Source of the DNA: Cupriavidus nantongensis
GTDB lineage: Bacteria; Pseudomonadota; Gammaproteobacteria; Burkholderiales; Burkholderiaceae
Length of the DNA: 64,000 nt
Reading direction: 5' to 3'
Assembly: GCF_001598055.1 (NCBI RefSeq)
Contig: NZ_CP014845.1
Coordinates: forward strand, 682,001 to 746,000
This document shows, in pieces, positions 24,594 through 34,093 of the stretch. The position numbers and the translations under genes were made by a program. A model generated the notes under the pieces. That model worked only from the letters and a program-made list of their open reading frames with translations, was not told where the DNA came from and did no database searches. Positions within the stretch are counted from its first letter, which is position 1. The number at the start of each line of letters is the position of its first letter.

Positions 24594-26024
24594 ATGAACA
24601 GAGTGCTGAACTACATCAACGGAAACGACGTGCCGCCGTCGACTGGCCGGTATATCGAGAAGACAGACCCGCGCACTGGCATCGCGCTGTCCGAGGTGGG
24701 CGATAGCGCCAGGCCCGATGTCGACGCCGCCGTTGCCGCGGCGATGGCAGCGCTGCCGGGCTGGCGGGCAATGCGTCCCGCCGAGCGCGGCCGCATCCTG
24801 GTCGAGATCGGCCGTGCGGTGCGCAACAGCATCGACACGCTGGGAGCCATCGAAAGCGCGGAGACTGGCAAGCCCGGGCGCGAAATGCCGCAACTGATGG
24901 CCCTGATTGCGCAGTACTTCGAGTACTACGGTGGCATCGTCAATACGATGGACGGTGAAGTGATCAACGCCGGACCGGACTATCATGTCTACACAAGACG
25001 CGATCCGTTCGGCGTGATCGGCGTGATCCTCCCCTGGAATGCACCCCTGCATCAGGCTGCCCGCGCCATCGCGCCCGCGCTTGCCACTGGCAACGTGGTC
25101 GTTGCCAAGCCATCGGAGTTCACCTCGGGTTCGCTGATTGCCCTGGCGAAGCTGGCTGAAGCGGCCGGATTGCCGCCAGGCGTCCTGAATGTCGTGGTCG
25201 GGACCGGGCCATCGCTCGGACCGGCGATGGCCGGACATCCCGACGTGCGCAAGATTTCATTCACGGGCAGCACGCGCGCGGGCCGCGAACTGGGCAGGAT
25301 CGCTGCCGACCGCATTCTGCCGCTGACGCTCGAGCTGGGCGGGAAGTCGGCCAATATGGTGTTCGCGGACGCCGACCTGGATGCCGCGGCAAAAGGATGC
25401 ACCGCGGCCTTCACCTGGAATGGCGGACAGTGGTGCGCGGCAGGCACGCGCTTGCTCGTCCAGTCGTCGATACACGACACCTTTGTCGACAAGCTGCTGG
25501 CTGCGGTCGCCGGCGTGCGCGTCGGGGCTGACTCCGAAGCATCCTACGGACCGATGACCACCCGCGCCCAGTTTGACAAGGTCCAGCAAAGCTTTGACCT
25601 GGCGCACAGCCTCGGGCTTGTACCGGCCGTTGGCGGCCGCATGGCGCAGGCGCCGAAAGAAGGGGACGGCTGGTTCATCGAGCCAACCGTCTACCTTGGC
25701 GTCACCAATGACATGGAGATTGCGCGTGAAGAAATCTTCGGACCCGTTCTCTGTGTCATCAGGTTCGAAGACGAGGCCGACGCCATCCGCATTGCAAACG
25801 ATTCCGACTATGGGCTGGCAGCCGGTATCTGGAGCCGCGACATCGGCCGCGTCCATCGCGTCGCCGCCGCTCTCGACGCCGGCCGGATCGTCGTGAACGA
25901 GTACAGCGGCGGCTTTGTGCAGACGCCATGCGGTGGCTTCAAGCAGAGCGGCTATGGGCGCGAACAAGGCATGGAGGCGCTTGCGCACTATACCCAGTTG
26001 AAGTCCGTGATCGTGCGGCTGTAA
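24594..26024 (+). CDS. NAD(P)+-dependent aldehyde dehydrogenase
   Basis: 476 residues, full-length ALDH. PWNAPLHQAARAIAPALATGN, KPSEFTSGS, FTGSTRAGRE, the catalytic Glu in LELGGKSAN and the catalytic Cys in GGQWCAAGTR are all present. The C-terminal oligomerisation segment GGFKQSGYGREQG is intact. ATG at 24594; an in-frame TTG at 24579 is an alternative, and neither has a strong ribosome binding site. It probably forms an operon with the upstream dehydrogenase. The aldehyde substrate is not identifiable from sequence. Confidence 0.9.
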   Translation: MNRVLNYINGNDVPPSTGRYIEKTDPRTGIALSEVGDSARPDVDAAVAAAMAALPGWRAMRPAERGRILVEIGRAVRNSIDTLGAIESAETGKPGREMPQLMALIAQYFEYYGGIVNTMDGEVINAGPDYHVYTRRDPFGVIGVILPWNAPLHQAARAIAPALATGNVVVAKPSEFTSGSLIALAKLAEAAGLPPGVLNVVVGTGPSLGPAMAGHPDVRKISFTGSTRAGRELGRIAADRILPLTLELGGKSANMVFADADLDAAAKGCTAAFTWNGGQWCAAGTRLLVQSSIHDTFVDKLLAAVAGVRVGADSEASYGPMTTRAQFDKVQQSFDLAHSLGLVPAVGGRMAQAPKEGDGWFIEPTVYLGVTNDMEIAREEIFGPVLCVIRFEDEADAIRIANDSDYGLAAGIWSRDIGRVHRVAAALDAGRIVVNEYSGGFVQTPCGGFKQSGYGREQGMEALAHYTQLKSVIVRL

Positions 26025-26174
26025 TGTCTTTGCGATTCCGTCGGCACGAGGCGTCGCTGCCGACGGCCTGCACGATGTCATCGCCGCAGCGACGGCGGCG
26101 CATGCGGCGTCACCCGCATCGAGCCCGGCCATGGCGGGCCGGTCCAGGGCGCGGGCAGCGCTGCCGCCCATGGG

Positions 26175-26546
26175 TTAGCGGGACGTACCGTCGCCTGTTC
26201 TGGCCCCATCGGTGAATGCGTCGCGTGCGCCGGTTCGCGCGCCGTCGGTAAACGTGTCGCGCGCGCCGGTCCGGCTGCCATCCGTATAGGGATCCCGTGC
26301 GCCTTGCCTGGCGCCTTGCGTGTGCGGGTCCACCGCATTGTCGAGCGGCACCAGGCTTGAACGCGTATCGATGTGGCTGCCCTGCGTATAGGCGTCGAAT
26401 TTGTCCGACCGTGCACCTTGTGTGAAGGGATCGCGCTTCTCGTTCGTCTGCGCATTGGCCGTAGCCGCCACGCCCATCGCCACGCTGGCGGCAGCGGCGA
26501 CGCCAAGTACGCTCGCCTTGATGGAGATTCGTCTGTGTTTGCGCAT
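26175..26546 (-). CDS. Secreted repeat protein of unknown function
   Basis: 123 residues: a basic start (MRKHRRISIK), a hydrophobic stretch and an AxA site (TANAQT near residue 33) make a Sec signal peptide. The mature part is built of six copies of D-x-[FYH]-T-[QD]-G-[AS]-[RH]. The last three are spaced exactly 12 residues apart (RDPYTDGSRTGA type) and the first three are irregular and interrupted. There are no cysteines. The mature protein would be about 90 residues, hydrophilic and periplasmic or extracellular. I recognise no family. Repeat homogeneity at the 3' end of the gene suggests recent unit expansion. Confidence 0.65.
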   Translation of the reverse strand: MRKHRRISIKASVLGVAAAASVAMGVAATANAQTNEKRDPFTQGARSDKFDAYTQGSHIDTRSSLVPLDNAVDPHTQGARQGARDPYTDGSRTGARDTFTDGARTGARDAFTDGARTGDGTSR

Positions 26547-26663
26547 CGTCTAACTCCTCATAAAATGCGCGGCTTTCCGCGCAAGGGAACCAGGAACCGG
26601 AACGGTTCCGCGGGAAAAAACGCCGGACCATGCCGCCGTGCGAACTCATGCAGGACGCCCTTG

Positions 26664-27563
26664 TCATTCATTGGCACCCAGTTGCGCACGCCATGCCGTC
26701 GCGAATTCACCGGCTTGCTGCAAGCGGTCTCCATGAATCCCGACTGCGTCGACTCGGCCGCTGCGAATCGCAGTTGCGGCCAGCTCCGCCGTCCACACGC
26801 CGGTGACAATGAGCGGACCGCGGTAATGCAGGCGGACACTCGCGGTAAAGGGCTTGCAGTACGTCGCGTGCCCGGATCCGGCCGAGTGCAGATGCAGATA
26901 GGCCAGCTTTCCGGCGGCCACGGGCGGCAGCAGTGCTTGTTGCCGATGCAGTTCGGCAGCGGTCTTTGGAAGTGTCATGCAGGCACCCACCCGGTCCGGC
27001 GGCCAGGCGGCCAGCAGTGTCCGCAACGCATCACAGAGGAACTCCGTGGCCGCCGGACATTCGGTCAGTGCGGCCGGCGCAGCACCGGGCACATCGGCCC
27101 ATTGTCGATACAACTGATCCGGCAACGTGCCGACCGTCGCGGCAAGCTCGACGCCATCGAACCCGGCATCAAAGGCGTTCTCTGCCGCGGACCGGTACGC
27201 ATCCAGCGCCGAGTCAACCTGATCGGCATTGAGCGCTATTCCGGAGGGCACGCGGCAACCGCCGATTCGCGCCACCACCATGCCGCCCCGGTCGTGGACC
27301 GCCTGCGTTGCGCGCAACCAGCCGTTGACTTCGGTGGCGCTTGCGATGCCATGGGTGATCCGGTTGAGGTCTTCAGCACAGTGGGCATCCGCGACGGCAT
27401 AGACGACCAGGCCGCCCTCCAGGGATTGCGCCGGCGTCTCCCCGACATTTGCTGTCGCACCTTGCCAGAGCGCTTGCGGGCTATTCAAGACGATCCGGTG
27501 TTGCAGCCGCAGGGCGCCGAGTTGCAACGGCGCGAACAGGTCTTGGGGAACGGTCTGGCTCAT
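26664..27563 (-). CDS. Degenerate Old Yellow Enzyme homologue
   Basis: 299 residues with the scaffold of NADH:flavin oxidoreductases: start DLFAPLQLGALRLQHRIVLN, the middle AAENAFDAGFDGVELAA and a late AATAIRSGRVDAVGI. The usual active-site residues are lost: the HGANGY ligand pair is replaced by AATVGT, the NQRxDxYGG segment is missing and the MAPLTR loop reads NSPQAL. It is also shorter than the 350-370 typical residues. It may be non-catalytic, bind another ligand or be decaying. The frame is intact. The start could be ATG 27563 or 27575; neither has a good ribosome binding site. Divergent from the regulator at 27944. Confidence 0.65.
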   Translation of the reverse strand: MSQTVPQDLFAPLQLGALRLQHRIVLNSPQALWQGATANVGETPAQSLEGGLVVYAVADAHCAEDLNRITHGIASATEVNGWLRATQAVHDRGGMVVARIGGCRVPSGIALNADQVDSALDAYRSAAENAFDAGFDGVELAATVGTLPDQLYRQWADVPGAAPAALTECPAATEFLCDALRTLLAAWPPDRVGACMTLPKTAAELHRQQALLPPVAAGKLAYLHLHSAGSGHATYCKPFTASVRLHYRGPLIVTGVWTAELAATAIRSGRVDAVGIHGDRLQQAGEFATAWRAQLGANE

Positions 27564-27765
27564 CGCTACGGGCATATCGGGCTGGTGCCAGAAGTCTGGT
27601 CCGGCCGTACCCCGCATGCGAGTTATGCGTTGCTAAGTCGTGTCACGCCCCACGCCGCAATGGCCGCAAATGTTTCATACAATGCAGCGCGCTGGGCCGC
27701 TCGCAGCTTCATTTTGAGCTCGGATTCATGCGCATTGCGCCAGTCGGCCGGGCCGCGCATGGGTA

Positions 27766-27787
27766 ATAACGATAGTGCAACCGTTAT
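27766..27787. promoter_or_regulatory. Dyad ahead of the large regulator
   Basis: ATAACG-N10-CGTTAT in the 380-base region between the divergent OYE-like and regulator genes. The rest of that region shows nothing clear. Confidence 0.3.
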
Positions 27788-27943
27788 GCTAAATTCGCCG
27801 CTTCGGGATCTCGATCAAGCTAGGCGCGCCATGTCGGAACGACGTCAATTCCTGATTGCGATAGGGCATCGTGGGTGGGCGGCATGCGCAACGGACCCCT
27901 GCGCCGACGCCGGCGTCGAGCGCGCACGGACCTGCGGCGACCC

Positions 27944-30805
27944 ATGAGCATGACGACTGAAGCCGCCCTCCATTTCGGCCCGTTCTGTCTGCTGCCTCGC
28001 AAGCGGATCCTGCTGAAAAGCGGTGTTCCGGTCCGGCTGGGCAGCCGCGCCTTCGATTTGTTGGTTGCGCTGGCTGAACGGCCCGGTGAGGTTGTCTCCA
28101 ATGCCGAACTGATCGCCCGGGTGTGGCCGAAGGTGGTTATCGAGTCGGGCGCGCTCCGGGTCCACCTGACCGAGCTGCGCAAGGTACTTGGCGATCGGCG
28201 CGAGTCGGAACGCTACATCGTGAACGTGCCCACCCAAGGGTACTGTTTCGTTGCAGAAGTCACGCACGCGCTCTCTACGGCGAATGCGGATTTGCCGGCG
28301 ACCCTTGCCGCAATCGGGCAGCCTGCGGTGGCTGGGAATTCCACCGATGCGCTGGCGGCCGGACCCACCAGTGTCACGCCCGACCTCCCGGTAGCCTTGC
28401 CGCTGCCGGCGCAGTTGGCGCGCGTGATTGGTCGCGACGACGTGGTGGCCGACCTTGCCCGCGTACTGTCCTCACGACGCTGTGTAACCGTTACCGGCCC
28501 GGCCGGGATGGGCAAGACCACCGTGGCGCTCGCGGCCGCACGCCGTTTGTCGGTGTCTTTTGGCCAGCAGGCCGTCTTCGTCAACCTGGCCCCGCTGAAC
28601 GACCCCGCGCTCGTGACAAATGCCGTGACGGCCGCGCTCGGCGCACCCGCGCTCGACGCCGTGTCAATGCGCAGCCTGATCGCCTATCTTCGCACCCGCC
28701 GCGTGCTGATCGTGCTCGACAACTGCGAGCATGTGATCGATGCCGCGGCGGAACTGGCGGAGTCCTTGCTGACCGGCGCACCGGAGGTCCACCTGCTGGC
28801 CACCAGCCGGGAGCCCCTGCGTATCCAGGGGGAATGGGTGCAACGCCTCGGTGCCTTGGCGGTGCCGCCTTCGCTTGACACGCTGGACGTTCAGCAGGCT
28901 TTGCGCTATCCCTCCGCGGAACTGTTCGTCGAACGTGTCCGCGCCAGCCAGGGCTCGTTCGCGCTGTGCCAGGCAGACGTCCCGGCGCTGGTCGGCATCT
29001 GCCGCGCACTCGACGGGATCCCGCTTGCGCTGGAACTGGCTGCGGCGGGGGTGGAGCGGCTCGGCATGCGCGGCCTGTACGCCCAGCTTGGCAACCGCCT
29101 GGCGGTGCTGACGCGGGGCCGCCGCACGGCGCTGCCGCGCCACCGCACGCTACGTGCGGCACTGGACTGGAGCTACGCGCTGTTGCCTGAAGACGAGCGG
29201 CGGCTGCTGCGCAGCCTGGCGGTGTTCCGTGGCCGCTTTACAGCGGACGGCGCGCGGGCCGTGGCACAGGAGGGGCTCGTGGGCGATACCGACGAGCATC
29301 TCTATAACCTGGTCAGCAAGTCGCTGTTGATGTCGGACATTTCCTCGGAATCCGTGCAGTACTGGCTGCTCGAGACGACACGCGAGTATGGCCTCGCGCA
29401 ACTGTCGGCCTGCCCCGAGCGCGGTGAAGTGTCCCGTCTGCATGCCATGCATATGCTTGTGATGGCCGACGAGATGGAGCGCGCCAGGCCGCGCCAGTTA
29501 CGGGCCGACTGGCTGGCGCGCCACGCCTATCTTCTGGACGACATTCGCCTCGCCCTGCACTGGTGCCTGTCGGATGGCGGGGATGCCACGTTGGGTGCGG
29601 CGCTGGCCGCCGCTTCTGCACCGCTCTGGTATGCGCTGTCGCACATGGCCGAGTATCTCGGAATGGTGGAGCAGTTGCTCGAGCGGATGCCGGACACGGG
29701 CGGGATCGAACCGGCACGGGAAATCGCCTTGCGCGAAGCGCATGGGCATGCATTGTGGAATATCCGCGGCGCGGGACCCGCCGCCATCGCGGCATTCGAA
29801 CGCAGCCTCGAGGTAGCGCGCCAGGCAAGCTCGGTTGCGGATCAGCTCCACGCATTGTGGGGGCTGTGGCTCATCAGCAATTCCATTGGCGACTACGGCT
29901 CGACCGTCCGCAGGGCGCAGGAATTCGGGGCGCTCGTGGCCCACACCGGCGATCCGGCGCACGCCGTCATTCACGATCGGATGATGACATGGAGCATGCA
30001 CTTCACCGGCCATCACGAGCAGGCGCTCCGTCACGCCTGGCGCGTCCTCGGCAAGCCGGTGGCCATCCGTCTGAGCGCGCGCCGCAGCGGCTTTCAGTTC
30101 GATCAAGGGGTGGCGGCGCTGACGGCACTGGCGCGTATCCTCTGGATCAAGGGCATGCCCGAACAGGCGCTAGAACATGCCGAGGCCGCGGTGGAGCGGG
30201 CCCAGGCAATCGATCATTCACTCTCGCTGTGCTTCGCCATCTCCGTGGGTTGCGCCCCGGTCGCGTTCTGGACCGGCGACCTCGATCGCGCTGCACGCTA
30301 TACCGCCGCGCTTCGCCATTGCACGACCGAATACTCGCTCACATTCTGGGGCTGTTACGGCGACGGCTATTTCATGGTGCTCAGCCGCTCGCGCGGTGGC
30401 GGCGGCGTGGTGGAGCTGCCGGCGGCATGGCCACTTCCTTTGCGGGACATGCTTTGCACCTTCGACGCCACGCTGGCTTGCGCGGACGATTTCGCACGCG
30501 CCCATCGCGGCCTGGTTCCCTGGAGCTCGCCGGAACTGCTCAGGATCGAGGGGGAACGGCTGCGCGACGCCGGCAATCTCGCCGCTGCAGCGGAAAGGAT
30601 GCGCAGCGGCCTCGACCAGGCCGAAGAGCAAGGTGCGCTGTCGCTGTCTCTGAGGTGTGCCATGAGCCTGGCGGCGCTGACCGCGGAAACCGGATCGATT
30701 GCGCAGGCGCACGGTATCCTGGGCGCGGTGTACGACCGGTTTCGCGAAGGCTTCGAAACCGCCGATTTGCGTGCGGCAGCTGCGCTGCTCTGCCGGCTCG
30801 GCTGA
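27944..30805 (+). CDS. Winged-helix NTPase regulator with helical-repeat C-terminus
   Basis: 953 residues. Residues about 1-105 are an OmpR-type winged helix (FGPFCLLPRKRILL through RYIVNVPTQGYCF). An NB-ARC/AAA-like NTPase follows: Walker A GPAGMGKTT near residue 186, Walker B RRVLIVLDNCEHV, then ATSREPL and GIPLALELAAAGVERL. Its last half is helical repeats of TPR type. The N-terminal domain replaces the LuxR domain of MalT-like STAND regulators. Ligand and targets are unknown; neighbours are the OYE-like gene (divergent) and the paoABC-like operon (convergent). ATG at 27944; a GTG at 27875 would add 23 basic residues. Confidence 0.85.
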   Translation: MSMTTEAALHFGPFCLLPRKRILLKSGVPVRLGSRAFDLLVALAERPGEVVSNAELIARVWPKVVIESGALRVHLTELRKVLGDRRESERYIVNVPTQGYCFVAEVTHALSTANADLPATLAAIGQPAVAGNSTDALAAGPTSVTPDLPVALPLPAQLARVIGRDDVVADLARVLSSRRCVTVTGPAGMGKTTVALAAARRLSVSFGQQAVFVNLAPLNDPALVTNAVTAALGAPALDAVSMRSLIAYLRTRRVLIVLDNCEHVIDAAAELAESLLTGAPEVHLLATSREPLRIQGEWVQRLGALAVPPSLDTLDVQQALRYPSAELFVERVRASQGSFALCQADVPALVGICRALDGIPLALELAAAGVERLGMRGLYAQLGNRLAVLTRGRRTALPRHRTLRAALDWSYALLPEDERRLLRSLAVFRGRFTADGARAVAQEGLVGDTDEHLYNLVSKSLLMSDISSESVQYWLLETTREYGLAQLSACPERGEVSRLHAMHMLVMADEMERARPRQLRADWLARHAYLLDDIRLALHWCLSDGGDATLGAALAAASAPLWYALSHMAEYLGMVEQLLERMPDTGGIEPAREIALREAHGHALWNIRGAGPAAIAAFERSLEVARQASSVADQLHALWGLWLISNSIGDYGSTVRRAQEFGALVAHTGDPAHAVIHDRMMTWSMHFTGHHEQALRHAWRVLGKPVAIRLSARRSGFQFDQGVAALTALARILWIKGMPEQALEHAEAAVERAQAIDHSLSLCFAISVGCAPVAFWTGDLDRAARYTAALRHCTTEYSLTFWGCYGDGYFMVLSRSRGGGGVVELPAAWPLPLRDMLCTFDATLACADDFARAHRGLVPWSSPELLRIEGERLRDAGNLAAAAERMRSGLDQAEEQGALSLSLRCAMSLAALTAETGSIAQAHGILGAVYDRFREGFETADLRAAAALLCRLG

Positions 30806-30885
30806 CCAATCGCGCCGTCGTACGCGGCTTCGCGCCCTGGCACGCGCTGGCGCAAGGCGCCAGGCGTCGCCAAGGGCGCGGGCCC

Positions 30886-33096
30886 TCAGGCCATCAGCTT
30901 CTCCTTGGTGATAGGCAGTTCCCGAATGCGCTTGCCCGTGGCGTGGTACACGGCGTTTGCCACCGCCGCGGCAAGCCCGGTAATACCGATTTCACCGATC
31001 CCGCGCGCGCCAAACTCATTGAAGCGGAGATCCGGATAGTCGAGCAGGATCACGTCGATCTCCGGCTGGTCTGCGTGTACGGGCACGGCATACTCGGCGT
31101 AGTTGTTGTTGCCGGGCATGCCGTTGCGCTCGTCGTACTCGGTGGCCTCGAACAAGGCCATGCCGACGCCCATCACGATGGCCCCTTCCACCTGGTTGCG
31201 GGCAGTGACCGGATTGATCACCCGACCGACGTCGATGGCACTGACGACGCGCGCCACACGCAGGCGTGAAATGCCGGGATCCCAGCGCACCTCGACGAAG
31301 TGGGCGCCAAAGGACATGAACGACAGCTTGTCCGCCGGCGCCGCGCCGGTGCGGGCAAAGCCCTCGGCGCTGGCGAAGCGCTGGGCCGTCAGGACCGATG
31401 CATAGTCGACGCTGCGCCGGCCGTCGGTCAGGCGGCCCTGCTGCATCTTCAGCGACTCGGGCTTGGCGCCGGCAAAGGCGCCGCCTTCCTGGGTCGCATA
31501 CGTGCCCAGCTGGGCGATGGCGTTGCGGGTGGCTTCGGCTACCGCGGGTAGCACGCTGGCCGTCGCCCAGGACCCGCCTGCGACCGGTGCAGAGGGAAAT
31601 GAGGAATCGCCGAGCTTGACCTCAATCCTTTCAAATGGAAGCCCAGTCAACTCGCTGACGGTCTGCGCCACGATGGTGTACATCCCGGTGCCGATGTCCT
31701 GTACCGCGCAGGTCACGGACGCGCTGCCGTCGCTGCGCAGGTGGACGCGTGCCTCGGCGGGTGTACGCCAGGCATCCCAGTTGCAGACGGCGACGCCATA
31801 GCCGGCGATCTCACTGCCGACCGTCATCGATCCCGGTCGCGGATCGCGCCGGTCCCAGCCGAACTTTCGGCTCGCCTGGTCGATGGCCTCGCGCAGGTGG
31901 TTGCTGGACCATGGCAAGTTCAGGCTTTCGTCGCGCGTCGACAGGTTGGCGAGCCGGAATCGCACTGGATCCATGCGACAGGCCAGGGCCAGCTCATCGA
32001 TGGCGGACTCCAGTGCAAACAGTCCCGGGGCAGCGCCCGGCGCGCGCATCGAAGTCGGCGCACCGCGATGCACGTTGGTGGTGTGGTGGCTGACCATGAG
32101 GTTGGGACAGGCGTACAGGCTCTGCGTCATGCCCCCGCAATTCTCGACGTACTGCTCGATGAATGAGGTGGTGTTGACGGATTCATGCCGGATCGACGTG
32201 ATCTTGCCATCCGCCCCGGCCGACAAGCGCACGCGCTGGCGCGTCTCGGGACGCTGCCCGGTGGTGGTAAACATATAGGCCCGCGGCACCACCAGCTTGA
32301 CGGGCCGGCCGGTCATGCGCGCCGCCGCGCTCGCCGCAACGGAATGCGGCCACAGGAACAGCTTCGAGCCAAAGCCTGAGCCAATGAACGGCGCATCGAC
32401 GGTGACGCGCTCGGGAGTCAGGCCGAAAATCTGCGCGATGGTATTGCGGTGGACGGTTGCCCCCTGGGTGGCCTCATACAGACGCAGGTCGCCGTTCTCC
32501 CACCACGCCAGCGTGGCATGCATTTCCATCGGGTTATGCGTCTCGACCGGGGTGCGGTAGGTAACGTCGACCTTGACCGCGGCCCGGTCGTAGGCCGGCG
32601 CCGGTGCGCCGCGCGCATGCCCCCTGCCGCCATCGCGCAGGCCGTTTGCCTTGATGCCGTGTTCCAGGTCGACGACGGGCCGTTCGCCGGCATAGGAAGC
32701 CTTGACGCGGTAGGCCGCCTCGCGCGCGTGCTCGAAGGTGTCTGCCACCACCAGCGCCACCATCTGGCCGCCGTAGTAGATCGTATTGTCTTCGAACGGC
32801 AGCCGGTGCTCGTCCGTGATCGATGCAGTCAGGATGTTTGCGCCGGAAATCGGGCTTTTCGGCGTACGGTAGAGGCGCGGAAAATGGCCGTTGTGCAGGA
32901 TGTCAACCACTCCCGGTACGCGGCGGGCGTCGGCCATGTCAAGGCCGGTAATGCGCCCGCTCGCCACGGTGCTGTATACGCCGTACGCGTACAGCATGCC
33001 GGGCAGGGCGCGGTCGGCTGTATACAGGGCGGCGCCGGTAACCTTGAGGCGGCCGTCGATGCGGCGCGGTGACGCGCCGATAGCAGTGTTGTTCAC
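30886..33096 (-). CDS. paoC: Aldehyde oxidoreductase, molybdenum-binding subunit (PaoC type)
   Basis: 736 residues of the xanthine oxidase large-subunit family. GSGFGSKLFLWPHSVAA and MRAPGAAPGLFALESAIDELA are molybdopterin-site motifs, and the catalytic glutamate is in ARGIGEIGITG. It would carry molybdopterin cytosine dinucleotide. The start is GTG at 33096 with AAGGGAG 7 bases upstream. It is the last gene of a three-subunit operon that matches E. coli PaoABC, a periplasmic aldehyde oxidase for aromatic aldehydes. Substrate here is not proven. Confidence 0.88.
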   Translation of the reverse strand: MNNTAIGASPRRIDGRLKVTGAALYTADRALPGMLYAYGVYSTVASGRITGLDMADARRVPGVVDILHNGHFPRLYRTPKSPISGANILTASITDEHRLPFEDNTIYYGGQMVALVVADTFEHAREAAYRVKASYAGERPVVDLEHGIKANGLRDGGRGHARGAPAPAYDRAAVKVDVTYRTPVETHNPMEMHATLAWWENGDLRLYEATQGATVHRNTIAQIFGLTPERVTVDAPFIGSGFGSKLFLWPHSVAASAAARMTGRPVKLVVPRAYMFTTTGQRPETRQRVRLSAGADGKITSIRHESVNTTSFIEQYVENCGGMTQSLYACPNLMVSHHTTNVHRGAPTSMRAPGAAPGLFALESAIDELALACRMDPVRFRLANLSTRDESLNLPWSSNHLREAIDQASRKFGWDRRDPRPGSMTVGSEIAGYGVAVCNWDAWRTPAEARVHLRSDGSASVTCAVQDIGTGMYTIVAQTVSELTGLPFERIEVKLGDSSFPSAPVAGGSWATASVLPAVAEATRNAIAQLGTYATQEGGAFAGAKPESLKMQQGRLTDGRRSVDYASVLTAQRFASAEGFARTGAAPADKLSFMSFGAHFVEVRWDPGISRLRVARVVSAIDVGRVINPVTARNQVEGAIVMGVGMALFEATEYDERNGMPGNNNYAEYAVPVHADQPEIDVILLDYPDLRFNEFGARGIGEIGITGLAAAVANAVYHATGKRIRELPITKEKLMA

Positions 33097-33109
33097 GCGT
33101 GCACTCCCT

Positions 33110-34093
33110 TCAGGCGGTGAGAAGCGACAGGTTCCGTACCACGGCCTGCTGGCCGAGCTTGAGCTTGAAGCCGTTCTGTCCATATGAGCGCGCACCAGCC
33201 ATCGCCGCTTCGCCGGTCTGGCGGAGCAGCGCTTCGGAGACCGGCTTGCCACGCAGCACGGCCTCCGCATCGGCGGCACGCCAGGGCTTGGTTGCCACGC
33301 CGCCAAGCGCAATGCGGATATCGCGCACGGTGTTGCCGTCGAGCGCGACGATCACTGCGCTCGACGCCAGGGCAAACTGGTATGAGCCGCGATCGCGCAG
33401 CTTGAGATAGGCCGAGCGGCTGCCGGGCATCGGTGCGTCCAGAGTGATGTGGGTGATCATCTCGCCGGCTTCGAGCGCATGTTCCTTCCAGGGCGTGTCG
33501 CCGGGCACCAGGTGGAAATCCGCGAAGGCAATGTCGCGCCTGCCCTTCGGCCCCTGCACATGCACCGTTGCGCCGATCGCTACCATGGCGACGCACATGT
33601 CGGAAGGATGCGCCGCGATGCACTGGGGACTGCCGCCCAGCACCGCATGGACGTTGCGGTTGAGACCTTCCACCGCGGCACATCCGGACCCCGGCGTGCG
33701 CTTGTTGCACGGCGAGACGCCGTCGCGGAAGTAGCCGCAGCGCACCCGCTGCATCACGTTGCCAGCGGTGGTGGCCTTGTTGCGCAACTGCGTGCTGGCG
33801 CCGGACAGCAGCGCCTGCGACAGCACGGGATAGTGCTGGCGGATATGCTCGTGCCGGGCCAGGTTGGTGTTGCTGACCATCGCACCGACGCGGGTGCGGC
33901 CGTCGCCCAGCGGTTCGATCTGATCCAGCTTGAGCTTGTGGATGTCCACCACGCGCGCCGGCTGCGTGATATCGAGTTTCATCAGGTCCAGCAGGGTCGT
34001 GCCGCCCGCCAGGTAGACGGTGTCGCTGCCGCGCGCGTGCAGCGTGACAGCCTGTTCGACGTCGACGGCGCGCGCATATTCAAAGTTCCGCAT
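33110..34093 (-). CDS. paoB: Aldehyde oxidoreductase, FAD and [4Fe-4S] subunit (PaoB type)
   Basis: 327 residues of the CO dehydrogenase flavoprotein family. FAD motifs LAGGTTLLDLMKLD and TTAGNVMQR are present. Between them and the C-terminal domain is a cysteine segment (CGYFRDGVSPCNK, then GSGC and a later QCIAA) that in PaoB and 4-hydroxybenzoyl-CoA reductase holds an extra [4Fe-4S] cluster. The start ATG overlaps the paoA stop (TGATG), so translation is coupled. paoC follows 13 bases after its stop. Confidence 0.88.
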   Translation of the reverse strand: MRNFEYARAVDVEQAVTLHARGSDTVYLAGGTTLLDLMKLDITQPARVVDIHKLKLDQIEPLGDGRTRVGAMVSNTNLARHEHIRQHYPVLSQALLSGASTQLRNKATTAGNVMQRVRCGYFRDGVSPCNKRTPGSGCAAVEGLNRNVHAVLGGSPQCIAAHPSDMCVAMVAIGATVHVQGPKGRRDIAFADFHLVPGDTPWKEHALEAGEMITHITLDAPMPGSRSAYLKLRDRGSYQFALASSAVIVALDGNTVRDIRIALGGVATKPWRAADAEAVLRGKPVSEALLRQTGEAAMAGARSYGQNGFKLKLGQQAVVRNLSLLTA

